From NCBI RefSeq assembly GCF_963082655.1, contig NC_081553.1:44340260-44404259 (forward strand): 64,000 bases of DNA, written 5' to 3'. The translations under genes were made by a program, and so were the position numbers. Below the pieces are notes generated by a model. That model did no database searches. It was not told the DNA's origin and saw only the letters and a program-made list of their open reading frames with translations. Each line of letters begins with the position of its first letter. The first letter of the stretch is position 1. The DNA comes from Stomoxys calcitrans (taxonomy: Eukaryota > Arthropoda > Insecta > Diptera > Muscidae). Positions 22,961-33,322 of this stretch are shown piece after piece.

Positions 22961-23604
22961 TTTTTATACCCTCCACCGTAGGAAAGGGGGTATATTCATT
23001 TAGTCATTCCGTTTGCAACATATCGAAATATCAATTTCCGACCCTACAAAATATATATATTTGGGATCGTCGTAAAATTCTAAAAAGATTTAACGATGTC
23101 CGTGTGTCTGTCCGTCCGTCTGTTGTAATCACTCTACAGCCTTCAAAAATTGAAATATGAGCTGAAATTTGGCACATTGGATGCACGCTGGTTAAGATCT
23201 TGAACGGGCCAAATCGGACCATAATTGGATATAGCTGATATATAGACCGATTTTCCGATAAATGGTGTAATGCCCATAATGCCCATATTTTTCATCCGAT
23301 TTTGGTGAAATTTGAAACAGGGAGTAGCTTAAGGCTTCCCGACAACTGACCCAAATATGGTTCAGATCGGACTATATTTAGATATAGCTACCATATAGAC
23401 CGATCTCCCGATATAGGGTCTGAAGTCCATAAAAGCTTTATTTATTACCCGATTTAGCTGAAATTTGCAACAGTGGCTTATTTTAAGCCTCCAGACATCG
23501 GACGTAAATATGGTTCAGACCACACTATATTTGGATATAGCTGACATGTAGACCGATCTCCCGATAAAGGGTCTGAGGCCAATAAAAGCTTTATTTATTA
23601 TTTA
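22961..23604 (+). mobile_element. DINE-D (B-related subfamily), left part, split by DINE-A
   Basis: 5' end TTTATACCCTCCACCGTAGG pairing with GGGGGTATA, then ATTCCGTTTGCAACATATCG, CATATATATATTTGGGATCG-like block and a short GTCCGTCC tract. The three monomers differ from B in GGGTCTGAAGTCCATAAAAG and AGCTTTATTTATTACCCGAT. It stops near 23604, where a DINE-A starts, and resumes at 25252. Confidence 0.82.
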
Positions 23605-25251
23605 TTATACCCTCCACCATAAGGTGGGGGGTATACTAATTTCGTCATTCTGTTTGTAACTACTCGAAATATTCGTCTGAGACCCCATAAAGTATATATA
23701 TTCTTGATCGTCGTGAAATTTTATGTCGATCTAGCCATGTCCGTCCGTCTGTCCGTCCGTCCGTCCGTCCGTCTGTCTGTCGAAAGCACGCTAACTTCCG
23801 AAGGAGTAAAGCTAGCCGCTTGAAATTTTGCACAAATACTTCTTATTAGTGTAGGTCGGTTGGTATTGTAAATGGGCCATATCGGTCCATGTTTTCATAT
23901 AGCTGCCATATAAACCGATCTTGGGTCTTGACTTCTTGAGCCTCTAGAGTGCGCAATTCTTATCCGATTGGAATGGAATTTCGCACGAAGCGTTTTGCTA
24001 TGATATCCAACAACTGTGCCCAGTATAGTTTAAATCGGTCCATAACCTGATATAGCTGCCATATAAACCGATCTTGGGTCTTGAATTCTTGAGCCTCTAG
24101 CATGCGCAATTCTTATCCGATTGGGATAAAATTTTGCACGACGTGTTTTGTTATGATATCCAATAACTGTGCTAAGTATGGTTCAAATCGGTCCATAACC
24201 TGATATAGCTGCCATATAAACCGATCTTGGGTCTTGACTTCTTGAGCCTCTAGAAGGCGCAATTCTTATCCGATTGGAATGAAATTTTGCACGACGTGTT
24301 TTGTTATGATATCCAACAACTGTGCCAAGTATGGTTCAAATCGGTCCATAACCTGATATAGCTGCCATATAAACCGATCTTGGGTCTTGACTTCTTGAGC
24401 CTCTAGAGTGCGCAATTCTTATCCGATTGGAATGAAATTTTGCACGGCGTGTTTTGTTACGATAACCAACAACTGTATCAAGTATGGTTGAGATCGGTCC
24501 ATAACCTTCTATAGCTGTCATATAAACCGATCTTGGGTCTTGACTTCTTGAGCCTCTAAAGGGCGTAATTCCTATCCGATTTGAATGAATTTTGGCACGT
24601 AGTATTTTGTTATGATATCCAACAACTGTGCCAAATATGGTTCAAATCGGTTCATAACCTGATATAGCTGTCATATAAACAGATCTGGGGACTTGACTTC
24701 TTGAGCTTCTAGAGGGCGTAATTCCTATCCCATTTGGCTGAAATTTCGCAAGACGTTTTTTATTGTTACTTTCAACAACTATGGCAAATAAAGTACAAGT
24801 CGGTTCATAACCTTATATAGCTGCCATATAAACCGATCTGGGATCTTGACTTCTTGAGCCTCTAGAGGTCGCAATTATTATCCGATTTGCCTGAAATTTT
24901 GTACGACGGATTCTCTCATGACCATCAACATACGTGTTTATTATGATCAGAATCGGACCAAAGCCCGATACAGCTCCCATATAAATCGATCTCTCTATTT
25001 TACTTTTTGAGCTCACAAAGAGCGCAATTCTTATTCGAATTGGCTGACATTTTACACAGGTCTCCAACATATAATTTAATTGTGGTCCAAACAGGACCTT
25101 ATCTTGATATCGCTCTAATAGCAGAGCAAATCTTTTCTTATATCCTGTTTTGCCTAAGAAGAGATGCCGGGAAGAGAACTCGACAAATGCGATCCATGGT
25201 GGAGGGTATATAAAATTCGGCCCGGCGAACTTAGCACGCTTTTACTTGTTT
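23604..25251 (+). mobile_element. DINE-A, complete, nested in DINE-D
   Basis: 5' end TTATACCCTCCACCATAAGG, a GTCC run near 23740-23780 and about seven monomers, several nearly identical (23925-24440). The 3' block AAGAGATGCCGGGAAGAGAA is followed by a hairpin with one base lost (TTCGGCCCGGCGAAC) and CACGCTTTTACTTGTT. It interrupts the DINE-D in an AT-rich TTTATTATTTATT context. Confidence 0.92.
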
Positions 25252-25612
25252 ATTGGTTCATATCAGACTATATTTAGATATAGCTGTCATATAGACCGAT
25301 CTCCCGATAAGGGGTATAAAGGCCATAAAAGCTTTAGTTTTTATCCGATTTCACTGATCAGTGGAATAGTGCGCAGTTTTAAGCCTTTTAACATCCGACC
25401 CAAATATGATACAGATCGGACTATATTAAGACATAGCTGTCATATAAACCGATCTGCCGGTAAGGGGACTGAAGCCCTTAAAATCTTTATTTGTTACCCG
25501 ATTTTGCTGAAATTTGATACAGTGAGTTTTTCTGAGCCTCCCGATATCCGACCTTAATATGGTTCAGATCGGTTTATAATTGGATATATCTGCCAAAAAG
25601 GCCAGATATATC
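25252..25612 (+). mobile_element. DINE-D, right part
   Basis: Two further D-type monomers (GACCGATCTCCCGATAAGGG, ATAAAAGCTTTAGTTTTTAT). The expected hairpin and CTTGTTT terminus are absent; the sequence runs into a SINE at about 25616. A small inverted repeat, GGATATATCTG...CAGATATATCC, sits at the junction. Confidence 0.78.
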
Positions 25613-25615
25613 CAA

Positions 25616-25890
25616 GGCCACCGTAGCGCAGAGGTTAGCATGCCCGCCTATGACGCTGAACACCTGGGTTCGAATCCTGGCGAGACTATCAGAAAAAAAT
25701 TTCAGCGGTGGTTTTCCCCTCCTAATGCTGGCAACATTTGTCAGGTACTCTGCCACGTCAAACTTCTCTTCAAAGAGGTGTCGCACTGCGGCACGCCGTT
25801 CGGACTCGGCTATAAAAAGAAGGCCCCTTATCATTGAGCTTAAACTTGAATCGGACTGCACTCATTGATATGTGAGAAGTTTGCCCCTGT
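25616..25890 (+). mobile_element. tRNA-derived SINE, best-preserved plus-strand copy
   Basis: The tRNA-like head spans about 25616-25685: A-box-like GTAGCGCAGAGGTTAGCATG and B-box GGTTCGAATCC give an RNA polymerase III type internal promoter. Then ATCAGAAAAAAATTTCAGCG, a body with CTTCAAAGAGGTGTCGCACT, GGACTCGGCTATAAAAAGAA and TGAATCGGACTGCACTCATT, ending after GTGAGAAGTTTGCCCC. The minus copy at 37591-37905 shows a longer 3' end (ATTTGCATTTACAAT), so this one is probably 3'-truncated. No protein is encoded. Confidence 0.92.
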
Positions 25891-25915
25891 TTCTTAGTTC
25901 CCTATATCCTATATC

Positions 25916-25990
25916 CCCAGCAGGATTTTAAAGAGATCACACCATAGGCTGCCTCCTTGTTTTAACCCTCGTTTGGTATTGAACGGTTCG
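25916..25990 (-). pseudogene. Inverted fragment of the neighbouring reverse transcriptase
   Basis: The minus strand reads EPFNTKRGLKQGGSLWCDLF and stops soon after. It is the inverted counterpart of EPFNTKRGLRQGDSLSCDLF encoded at about 26140-26213 on the plus strand. The spacer is about 150 bases. Confidence 0.85.
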
Positions 25991-26126
25991 GAGAAGTTCT
26001 TTAATTTTTTCAACTGAGGAGCATTTCTGGTAACTTGATCACAAATTTGGGTCAAGTTACAAGAAACCCAAGATCCTTGGCGTCTTAGACGCATATTTCG
26101 AGGTGTTATAAACGGAATGACTATGG

Positions 26127-26990
26127 GGTATGCCAATCTAGAACCGTTCAATACCAAACGAGGATTAAGACAAGGAGACAGCCTATCGTGTGATCTCTTT
26201 AAAATCCTGCTGGAGAAGATTATACGAGATATAGGTGTGTATTGGCATGGCATACGTCTCATAAGAGAACATTCTCTTCTCGCCTATGCCGACGAGATCG
26301 ATAAGGGTCGGTCACCGAAAGAAGCAATTGTAGCCTTTGAAAGTAACGAAAGAGAATCAACGGAAATGGGTTTGCCAGTGAATGAAGAAAAGACAAAGTG
26401 GATGATATCAATTCCCACAAATCCCAGTAAACTCGAGCAGATAAAGAAAATAGAGAATTTTGGGAACTTCAACTTTGAGATAGTCAGCAACATTATCTAC
26501 CTCGGCATCGCCGTAACCGAAACAAATGAGACCAGTTTTGAAATAAAACGAACGATAAAACAAGCAGTTGAGGAACAAAGCCACCTCTCGACAGACTAAA
26601 ATTACTCTATGCAAGACACTTCTACTACCCGTGTTGTTGTATAGCTCCGAAGCATGGGTAATTGCGATAGCCTATGAGGCGGTGCTGGGAATGTTTGAGC
26701 GAAAGATCCCTCTTAAGATATATGGACCACTCTGTGTTAAGGGCGAATATGGGCGTTAATAGAACCATGAGCTGTATGCCGACGTTAGCATAGTTAAACG
26801 CATCAAAATACAACGTTTGCCTTGGCTAGGTCTTGTTGTAAGAATGAATGAGGCGATCACGGAGCCCGATGGTGGGAAACACCTCGAAACTTGGTGTCGG
26901 AGATTTTAGAATGAGCGCAGAAGATCGAGGCGCTTGGATCGCCATTCCATGTTCGGCTAATGGGACACATATTCTGTCTTAGCCTATTTA
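26127..26990 (+). pseudogene. Non-LTR reverse transcriptase relic, RT core to C-terminus
   Basis: Encodes GLRQGDSLSCDLFKILLEK (RT block B'), LLAYADEIDKGRS where the catalytic YADD has become YADE, EMGLPVNEEKTKWM, IIYLGIAVTETN, and after a frameshift near 26570 QTKITLCKTLLLPVLLYSSE and FERKIPLKIYGPLCVKGEY. After tandem stops near 26757 it continues NHELYADVSIVKRIKIQRLP and WLGLVVRMNEAI. This order is that of RTE-like or related non-LTR polymerases; the clade is uncertain. A short DINE-like scrap (TTAGACGCATATTTCGAGG) lies just upstream at about 26088. Confidence 0.85.
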
Positions 26991-27730
26991 AGTAACTAAG
27001 AAAAAAATACACTTTTAACGTATTTTTGATTTTTTTATGGTTATACATATTTGACGATTTTGTTGCTAGCCTAAGTTTTCGGCATTTCAATGTGAACAAA
27101 TAGTCATTTTGACGCAAAATATGGCCTTCGTCAAGGGACAACCGGTTGTTATTGGGCATGTAGTTGGAAAAAATCCACATTTCCCATGTTATGGAAGCTA
27201 TATTAACATCTGCCCATTTCTAATGACAATTTCGTTTTTCTTCCGCGGCGAAGATTTCTAATTAAGTTTACATGAATGCATCTATTAAAAAGTGATAAAA
27301 ATCATTGTAAAACTCTATTCCTGTATGCTATGCAATGCCAAAGTGTGTGTGTGTGTGTGTATGTGTGTTGTGAGGGATGCAACATGAAATCCGGTGATGG
27401 TGGTCAGTGGCATGTCATTGTATCCTGTTTTACATAAAAACAGAAATTGCTAAAGACATGACCACAAAACGGTAGCTGGAAACAGAAGCAACAACTGCCT
27501 GCAACAACTGAGAATAAAACAACATGGGCCACATCAACATCAAGCACGAGTGGTAAATATTTTGTACGATTTTTTTTTAGGGATTTTAATAAACATCACC
27601 GTAGACTAAGAGGTACATTCGTTTTGTTGTGAGGTTTGTAACATCTTGAAATAATATTTCAGCTTTAAGTTAAAGTTGAGGAGCTGTGGCTTAAAGCCTT
27701 CAGTTGAAAATGCAGACAATGAATCATATG
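26991..27730. other. Unique DNA with a (GT)n microsatellite
   Basis: A (GT)n tract lies at about 27343-27368. The rest is non-repetitive AT-rich sequence with no credible ORF. Confidence 0.5.
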
Positions 27731-28597
27731 CGGCCAGATGTTGAGTCCATATCAGTCTTCAACAGCAAAAAGCTGTTATCTACAGCGCCCCCTATGCAAT
27801 GACATTCAACGCCATCTACAAATTGAACTAAAAATACTAAAAATTCGAATACCCTCCCATTTACCCCAATTTTCAAAACCGCCAGATCTCGGACACGAAT
27901 TAGTATTAAATTTTGGGGTCAAATAACCTGGGGGCGTCCCATCCCAAAACTCACCCGAACGGATATGTTTAGCGCTTTGGACAATATGGGTATCAAATGA
28001 AAGGTATTAAGGAGTAGAGTACGAACTTGGAATACAAAATTCACCGCAAGTGTTTGGGGGGTCCGCCACCCCAAAAACCCCCCAACAGCACTCTTTCACT
28101 GCTTTAGGAAATAAAAGGTATTTCAAATCTGACATAAAAATATATTCCTTATTGCTTGAGGGGCCTTCCCCCTAAAAAAAACTCCAGCAGGGCATATTTA
28201 TCAATTTCGACAATGTGGATATCAAATGAAAGTTATTTAAAAGTAGATTAAGAATCTGATATAAAAATTTGTTCCTTGGTATCTTAGGCGCCTCCCCACC
28301 CCCCAAAACCCACCAGCAGAGCATATTTACCAATAGGGACAATTCGGATATCAAATGAAAGGTGTTTGAAAGTTGAGTACACATCTCAATTTAGTCCAAG
28401 GTTTCTACGGGGCCTCCTCAACCCCCAAAAACCCCTTAAACGGCCAACGTCACAATATGGGTATCAAATGAAAGGTCTTTGCGAGTTGACTACGAATCTG
28501 GTATGCACATTTGAGACAGAGTCTGGGACCGGCCCACCCACTGAATACCATTCAACAGGACGTGTAGTTATATCGGGATAATATGTGAATTAAAGCA
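27731..28597 (-). repeat. Family C, minus strand, left part, interrupted by DINE-B
   Basis: Units marked by GGGTATCAAATGAAAGGTAT (27986), AAATAAAAGGTATTTC (28110), GGATATCAAATGAAAGTTAT (28208), GGATATCAAATGAAAGGTGT (28350) and GGGTATCAAATGAAAGGTCT (28460). The block is interrupted at 28598 by a DINE-B and resumes at about 29285. Confidence 0.8.
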
Positions 28598-29284
28598 AGT
28601 AAAAAGGCGTTAAGTTCGGCTGGGCCGAACTTTGGATACCCACCACCTCGGGTATATATGTAAACCACCTTTCATCACAATCCGGTGAAAATTGCATACC
28701 TTATATCCCATAGCAGTAATATCGAAATATGTTCCGATTTGGACCTTATACTAATAAGTACAGTATATATATTATATCTCAAAGTAAACCGATCTGAACC
28801 ATATACCACACGGATGTCGAAAAGCCTATCAAAAGTCACGTTTCAAATTTCAGTGAATCGGATTATAAATGCGCCTTTATGGGGCCAAGACTTTAAATCG
28901 AGATATCGGGCTACATGGCAGCTATATCCAAATCTGGACCGATTTCGGCCAAAAAAATGTCGAAGAGCCTAACACAAAGCACTGTCCAAAATTTCGGCGA
29001 AATCGGGCAATAAATACGCATTTTATGGGCCCAAAACTTGAAATCGAGAGATCGGTCTATATGGCAGCTATATTCAAATCTGGACCGATCTGGGCCAAAT
29101 TAAAGAAGGACGTCGGAGAGCCTAACTAAACTCACTGTCCCAAAATTTCAGCGACATCGGACAATAAATGCGCATTTTAAGGCCCCAAAACCTGAAACCG
29201 AGAGATCGGCCTATATGGCAGCTATATCCAAATTTGGACCGATCTATGCCATATTGCAGAAGTATGTCAAGCTATATATTTTTT
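28598..29284 (-). mobile_element. DINE-B, minus strand, 5' part missing, nested in family C
   Basis: 3' terminus at left: CAAGTAAAAAGGCGTTAAGT, a hairpin with one change (TTCGGCTGGGCCGAA) and CCCACCACCTCGGGTATATA. About four monomers follow. It stops near 29284 at AGAAGTATGTCAAG without reaching the microsatellite or the 5' TATACCC end. It was either truncated on insertion or deleted later. Confidence 0.88.
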
Positions 29285-30215
29285 CGGTATCGGAAGGGAG
29301 ACGGACCCCCCCCCCCCCCCTTATGCCAAAAACACAACACAATATAGGGATCAAGTGAAAGGTATTGGAGAGTAGAATGCGAATATGGTATTAAAATTTG
29401 AATCTAAGTACCCATCGGGCCACCCAACCCCAAAACTCCCCCAAATAGACATATTGGACATTCATTTCAATATGGGGCTCAAATAAAAGGTATTCAGGAG
29501 TAGATTTCGAATCTGGCATACCAAATCAGATCGAAGTATATGGGTTCACGCCACCACTCAATATCGCCTCTAAGATACTTGGCAGAATCGATTTTCTTAA
29601 AATTTTTGTAGATTGTGTACGTTTTTCTGGAAGGAAACAAAATCTATATAGTTTCTAGATATCGGATGGGGGCGGACCCTCCCCTTTACCCCAAAAACGC
29701 CACCCATATCCGTAAGTGTGTCCGATGGGCGCAATAAGGGTATCAAATGAAAGGTATTGGAGACCAGAAAACGAATATGGTATTAAAATTTGGGTCCAAG
29801 TATCCAGCGGGCCCCCCTCCCCAACCTCAAAACTTCTCTAAACAGATGTATTCGAAGTTCATGTCAATATGGGACTCAAATGAAAGGTATTAGGCAGTAG
29901 AATACAAAAATGGCATAAAACATTAGGTCCAAGTAATGAAAGGTCACCCACCCCCAAATACCCCAAATGGGCATATTAGCCGACAATGGCTATATGGGAC
30001 TCAAATGAAAGGTATTAGAGAGTAGATTAGGAATATGATATTAAAATTTGCGTTCAAGTTTAGGTGGCGCTTTTCCTTTTAAAGATATGTCATGTGGGTT
30101 ATTTGACCCATTATGACAATATGGGACTCATATTGTCCTACCCCAAAACACTTGGAGGCAAGTATTTTGTACGCTCTAAGGCACTCCCTAAACTGAACTT
30201 CATTTCCATTGGGAA
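29285..30215 (-). repeat. Family C, minus strand, right part with terminal end
   Basis: Begins with a C-run (about 29308-29321) and GGGATCAAGTGAAAGGTATT (29348). Further units lie near 29478, 29745, 29875 and 30000. It ends CCATTGGGAAT near 30215, the reverse complement of the first bases of the window, which marks a shared natural end of this family. Confidence 0.82.
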
Positions 30216-30289
30216 TAAAGAACGAATTTGATTTTTTTTTTCAGTGCAAAATGCCGGTGGCCGCACCAGTCCCAAAACACCATCAGGAA

Positions 30290-30520
30290 CCGAGAAGAGG
30301 CAAATTCTTACTCAATGATAACGGTCCTGTTTTGATAGCCTAGTCCGGACGGCGTCCCGCAGTGCGACACCTATTTGAGGAAAAATTTTTAAATGACCAT
30401 GCATGGCATTGTTCCTCGCAAATGTCGCCAACATTAAGAGGGGATAAATACCGTTTTGTACGATGTTCTCGCTAGGATTCGAACGCGTTCAGCGTCATAA
30501 GCTACAATGGCTCGAATTCG
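30290..30520 (-). mobile_element. tRNA-derived SINE, degenerate, minus strand
   Basis: Recognisable pieces in order: CTCAATGATAACGG, TTTTGATAGCCTAGTCCGGA, GGCGTCCCGCAGTGCGACAC, CGCCAACATTAAGAGGGG, and a head complement with TAGGATTCGAACGCGTTCAG. It is more diverged than the other copies and sits directly beyond the end of family C. Confidence 0.75.
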
Positions 30521-30615
30521 ATATCCGCATTCGGGGTGAATTGTCCCCTCCCTAAAAAGATATTAGAGAGTTAAAGACGGCGCAGCGGAGAGGGCCCGGT
30601 TCGGTCAGTAAAGTA

Positions 30616-31222
30616 AAGGGTGATTTTTTTGAGGTTAGGATTTTCATGCATTAGTATTTGACAGATCACGTGGGATTTCAGACATGGTGTCAAAGAGAAA
30701 GATGCTCAGTATGCTTTGACATTTCATCATGAATAGACTTACTAACGAGCAACGCTTGCAAATCATTGAATTTTATTACCAAAATCAGTGTTCGGTTCGA
30801 AATGTGTTCATTCACCGTAACGTTGCGTCCAACAGCATCTTTGAAAAAATACGGTCCAATGATTCCACCAGCGTACAAACCACACCAAACAGTGCATTTT
30901 TCGGGATGCATGGGCAGTTCTTGAACGGCTTCTGGTTGCTCTTCACTCCAAATGCGGCAATTTTGCTTATTTACGTAGCCATTCAACCAGAAATGAGCCT
31001 CATCGCTGAACAAAATTTGTCAAAATTTGAACACATTTCGAACCGAACACTGATTTTGGTAATAAAATTCAATGATTTGCAAGCGTTGCTCGTTAGTAAG
31101 TCTATTCATGATGAAATGTCAAAGCATACTGAGCATCTTTCTCTTTGACACCATGTCTGAAATCCCACGTGATCTGTCAAATACTAATGCATGAAAATCC
31201 TAACCTCAAAAAAATCACCCTT
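30616..31222. mobile_element. Foldback element derived from a Tc1/mariner transposon
   Basis: TA on both sides (30614-30615 and 31223-31224). The inverted arms are about 195 bp each (30616-30810 and 31028-31222) and look identical by eye. Each arm encodes the same transposase N-terminus, starting at an ATG (MNRLTNEQRLQIIEFYYQNQ). The 217-bp spacer encodes on the minus strand FSDEAHFWLNGYVNKQNCR and VWCGLYAGGIIGPYFFKDA, a catalytic-domain piece with the first acidic residue of the DDE/D triad. The helix-turn-helix bulk and the C-terminal catalytic residues are missing, so it cannot encode an active transposase. Confidence 0.93.
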
Positions 31223-31232
31223 TATATACACC

Positions 31233-32615
31233 GATAGTGATCGAACTTGTAAAGTTAGCAACTTAAAATTTTGCACAGATAATTAATATTGTTGTAGGTC
31301 ATTGGGGATTGCAAATTGGCCATATCCGGTTCACATTTAGATATAGCTCCCATATAAACCGATCACCAGATTTGACTTCTTGAGACCCTGGAAGCCTCAA
31401 TATCCATCCGATTTGGCTGAAATTTTGCACGTAGTGTTCCATCATGACTTCAAACAACTGTTTAAAGTGCGTTCCAGATCGGTTAAGACTCTGATATAGC
31501 TCCCATATAAACCGATCTCCAGATATGACTTCTTGAGCCCCTGGAAGCCGCAATTTGTGTCCGATTTGGCTGAATTTTTGCATGCGGTGTTCTGTTATAA
31601 CTTCCATTAATAATGCCAAGTACGGTCCGAATCAGTCAAGAACCTGATATAGCTCCCATATAAACCGATCTCCCGATTTGACATTTTGAGCCCGTACAAG
31701 CCGCAATTTGTGTCCGATTTGGCTGAATTTTTGCATGTGGTGAACTGTTATGGCTTCCATTAATAATTCTAAGTACGGTTCGAATCAGTCAAGAACCTGA
31801 TATAGCTCCCATATAAACCGATCTCCCGATTTGACTTCTTGAGCTCCTAGAAACCTCAATTTTCGTCCGATTTGGCTGAAATTTCGCACGTCATGCTCGG
31901 TAATGACTTACAACAACTGAGTCGAGTACGGTCCGAATCGGTCTATAAGCTGATATAGCTCCCATATAAACCGATCTCCCGATTTGACTTCTTGAGCACC
32001 TAGAAACCTCAATTTTCATCCGAATAAGCTGAAATTTTGCACATAGTGTTCCATTATGACTTCCATCAACCGTGAAAAATACAGTCCACATCGGTCAAGA
32101 ACCTGGTATAGCGCCCATATAAAGCGATCTCCAGATTTGACTTCCAGAGCCCATGGAAGCCTCAATTTCCATCCGATTTAGCCGAAATTTTGCACATAGT
32201 GTTCTGTTATGACTTTTAACAACTGCGCTAAGTACGATTCAAATCGGTAAAAAACCTGATATAGCTCCCATATAAACCGATCTCCAGATTTGACTTCTTG
32301 AGCTCCAGAAACCTCAATTTTCATCCGATTAAGCTGAAATTTTGCACATAGTGTTCCATTATGACTTCGATCAACCGTGTAAAATACGGTCCACATCGGT
32401 CAAGAACCTGGTATAGCTCCCATATAGACCGATCTCCCGATTTGACTTCTTGAGCCCCTGGAAGCCGCGATTTTTATGCGATGTGGCTGAAATTGTATGT
32501 TATGACTCTCAACAGCTGTGCCAAGTACAGTCCAAATCGGCCTATAACCAGATATAGCTCCCATATTTAAGCAGAATCTATGGAGGTGGGTTACCAAGCG
32601 CGCTTTTACTTGTTT
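31233..32615 (+). mobile_element. DINE-A', about nine monomers, hairpin lost
   Basis: Starts in the post-microsatellite region (AACTTAAAATTTTGCACAGA) and carries monomers of the A' type with AGCTCCCATATAAACCGATC near 31342, 31498, 31650, 31805, 31958, 32260 and so on. The 3' end is reduced to TGGAGGTGGGTTACCAAGCG and CGCTTTTACTTGTTT with the GC hairpin deleted. The 5' TATACCC end and GTCC tract are missing. Confidence 0.87.
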
Positions 32616-33322
32616 CTAAATGTTATTGATTTCTATCCCATGGAAGAATAAATAGTCCAAAAGCGGACACTAGGATTGCTGAATATCACTACCTGAAAGA
32701 AGTCTCTTCTAACATCCACCTTCTGAAAGAAGTTCATATAGGGCGTTTTGGCATCTTACTTTTGTTCTTCATACTACTTAGAATGTTTGCTAAGGAGATC
32801 CTCTACAAATTAAGTTACTAGATGCCCTCTTGTGGGTATATAAAATTCGCCTTTTGCCGTTTATTATTTTTTTCCGCTTAGGTAATGCTTTTACCATTTC
32901 AGCCACATACCATTCACATGTCGTTTTAATTATCTCTCAAAGATGTTGTTTTTCTGCTTCCTTTTTCCTACAAGCCTTGCCAGCATCGCTTAGCGGGAGT
33001 CCGTCCATTTTGTAGTTTGTGGCTTATCCATTCCAATGTCAGCATACCCTTTGGTGGTGTTGCATGTTGCATTGCATTGCCTTTGCCATCTTAGGATGAG
33101 CGATTCATTTTCATTCTTTCGTTCTGATCGAATGGCAGGTGTTAATTAAACTAATAAATGTTTAATTATGGCAAAAGCGAGGCGAGAGGCAAAGGAGCAT
33201 ACCGCAGAAGAAATCTTTTCGACCCAAAATGGTTATGAATGTGAAGTGGATGTACAGAGTATAATATTATTTTAATTGCTAGATTTTAAGGAAACCCCAT
33301 ACCACAAAAAAAAAGAAAAAAA
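32616..33322. other. Unique DNA, no gene recognised
   Basis: Non-repetitive sequence between two DINEs, ending in an A-run (33303-33322) that forms the insertion site of the next DINE. No credible ORF or motif is seen. Confidence 0.5.

Noticed and set aside
25616..25690. Possible tRNA gene
   Set aside because: A- and B-box-like sequences are present, but the same head recurs at several loci attached to a common SINE body, and the acceptor stem does not pair.
30690..31148. Two ORFs of 107 and 139 codons as separate transposase genes
   Set aside because: They are the same foldback element read from both strands and share the arm-encoded peptide; neither contains a complete DDE/D catalytic domain.
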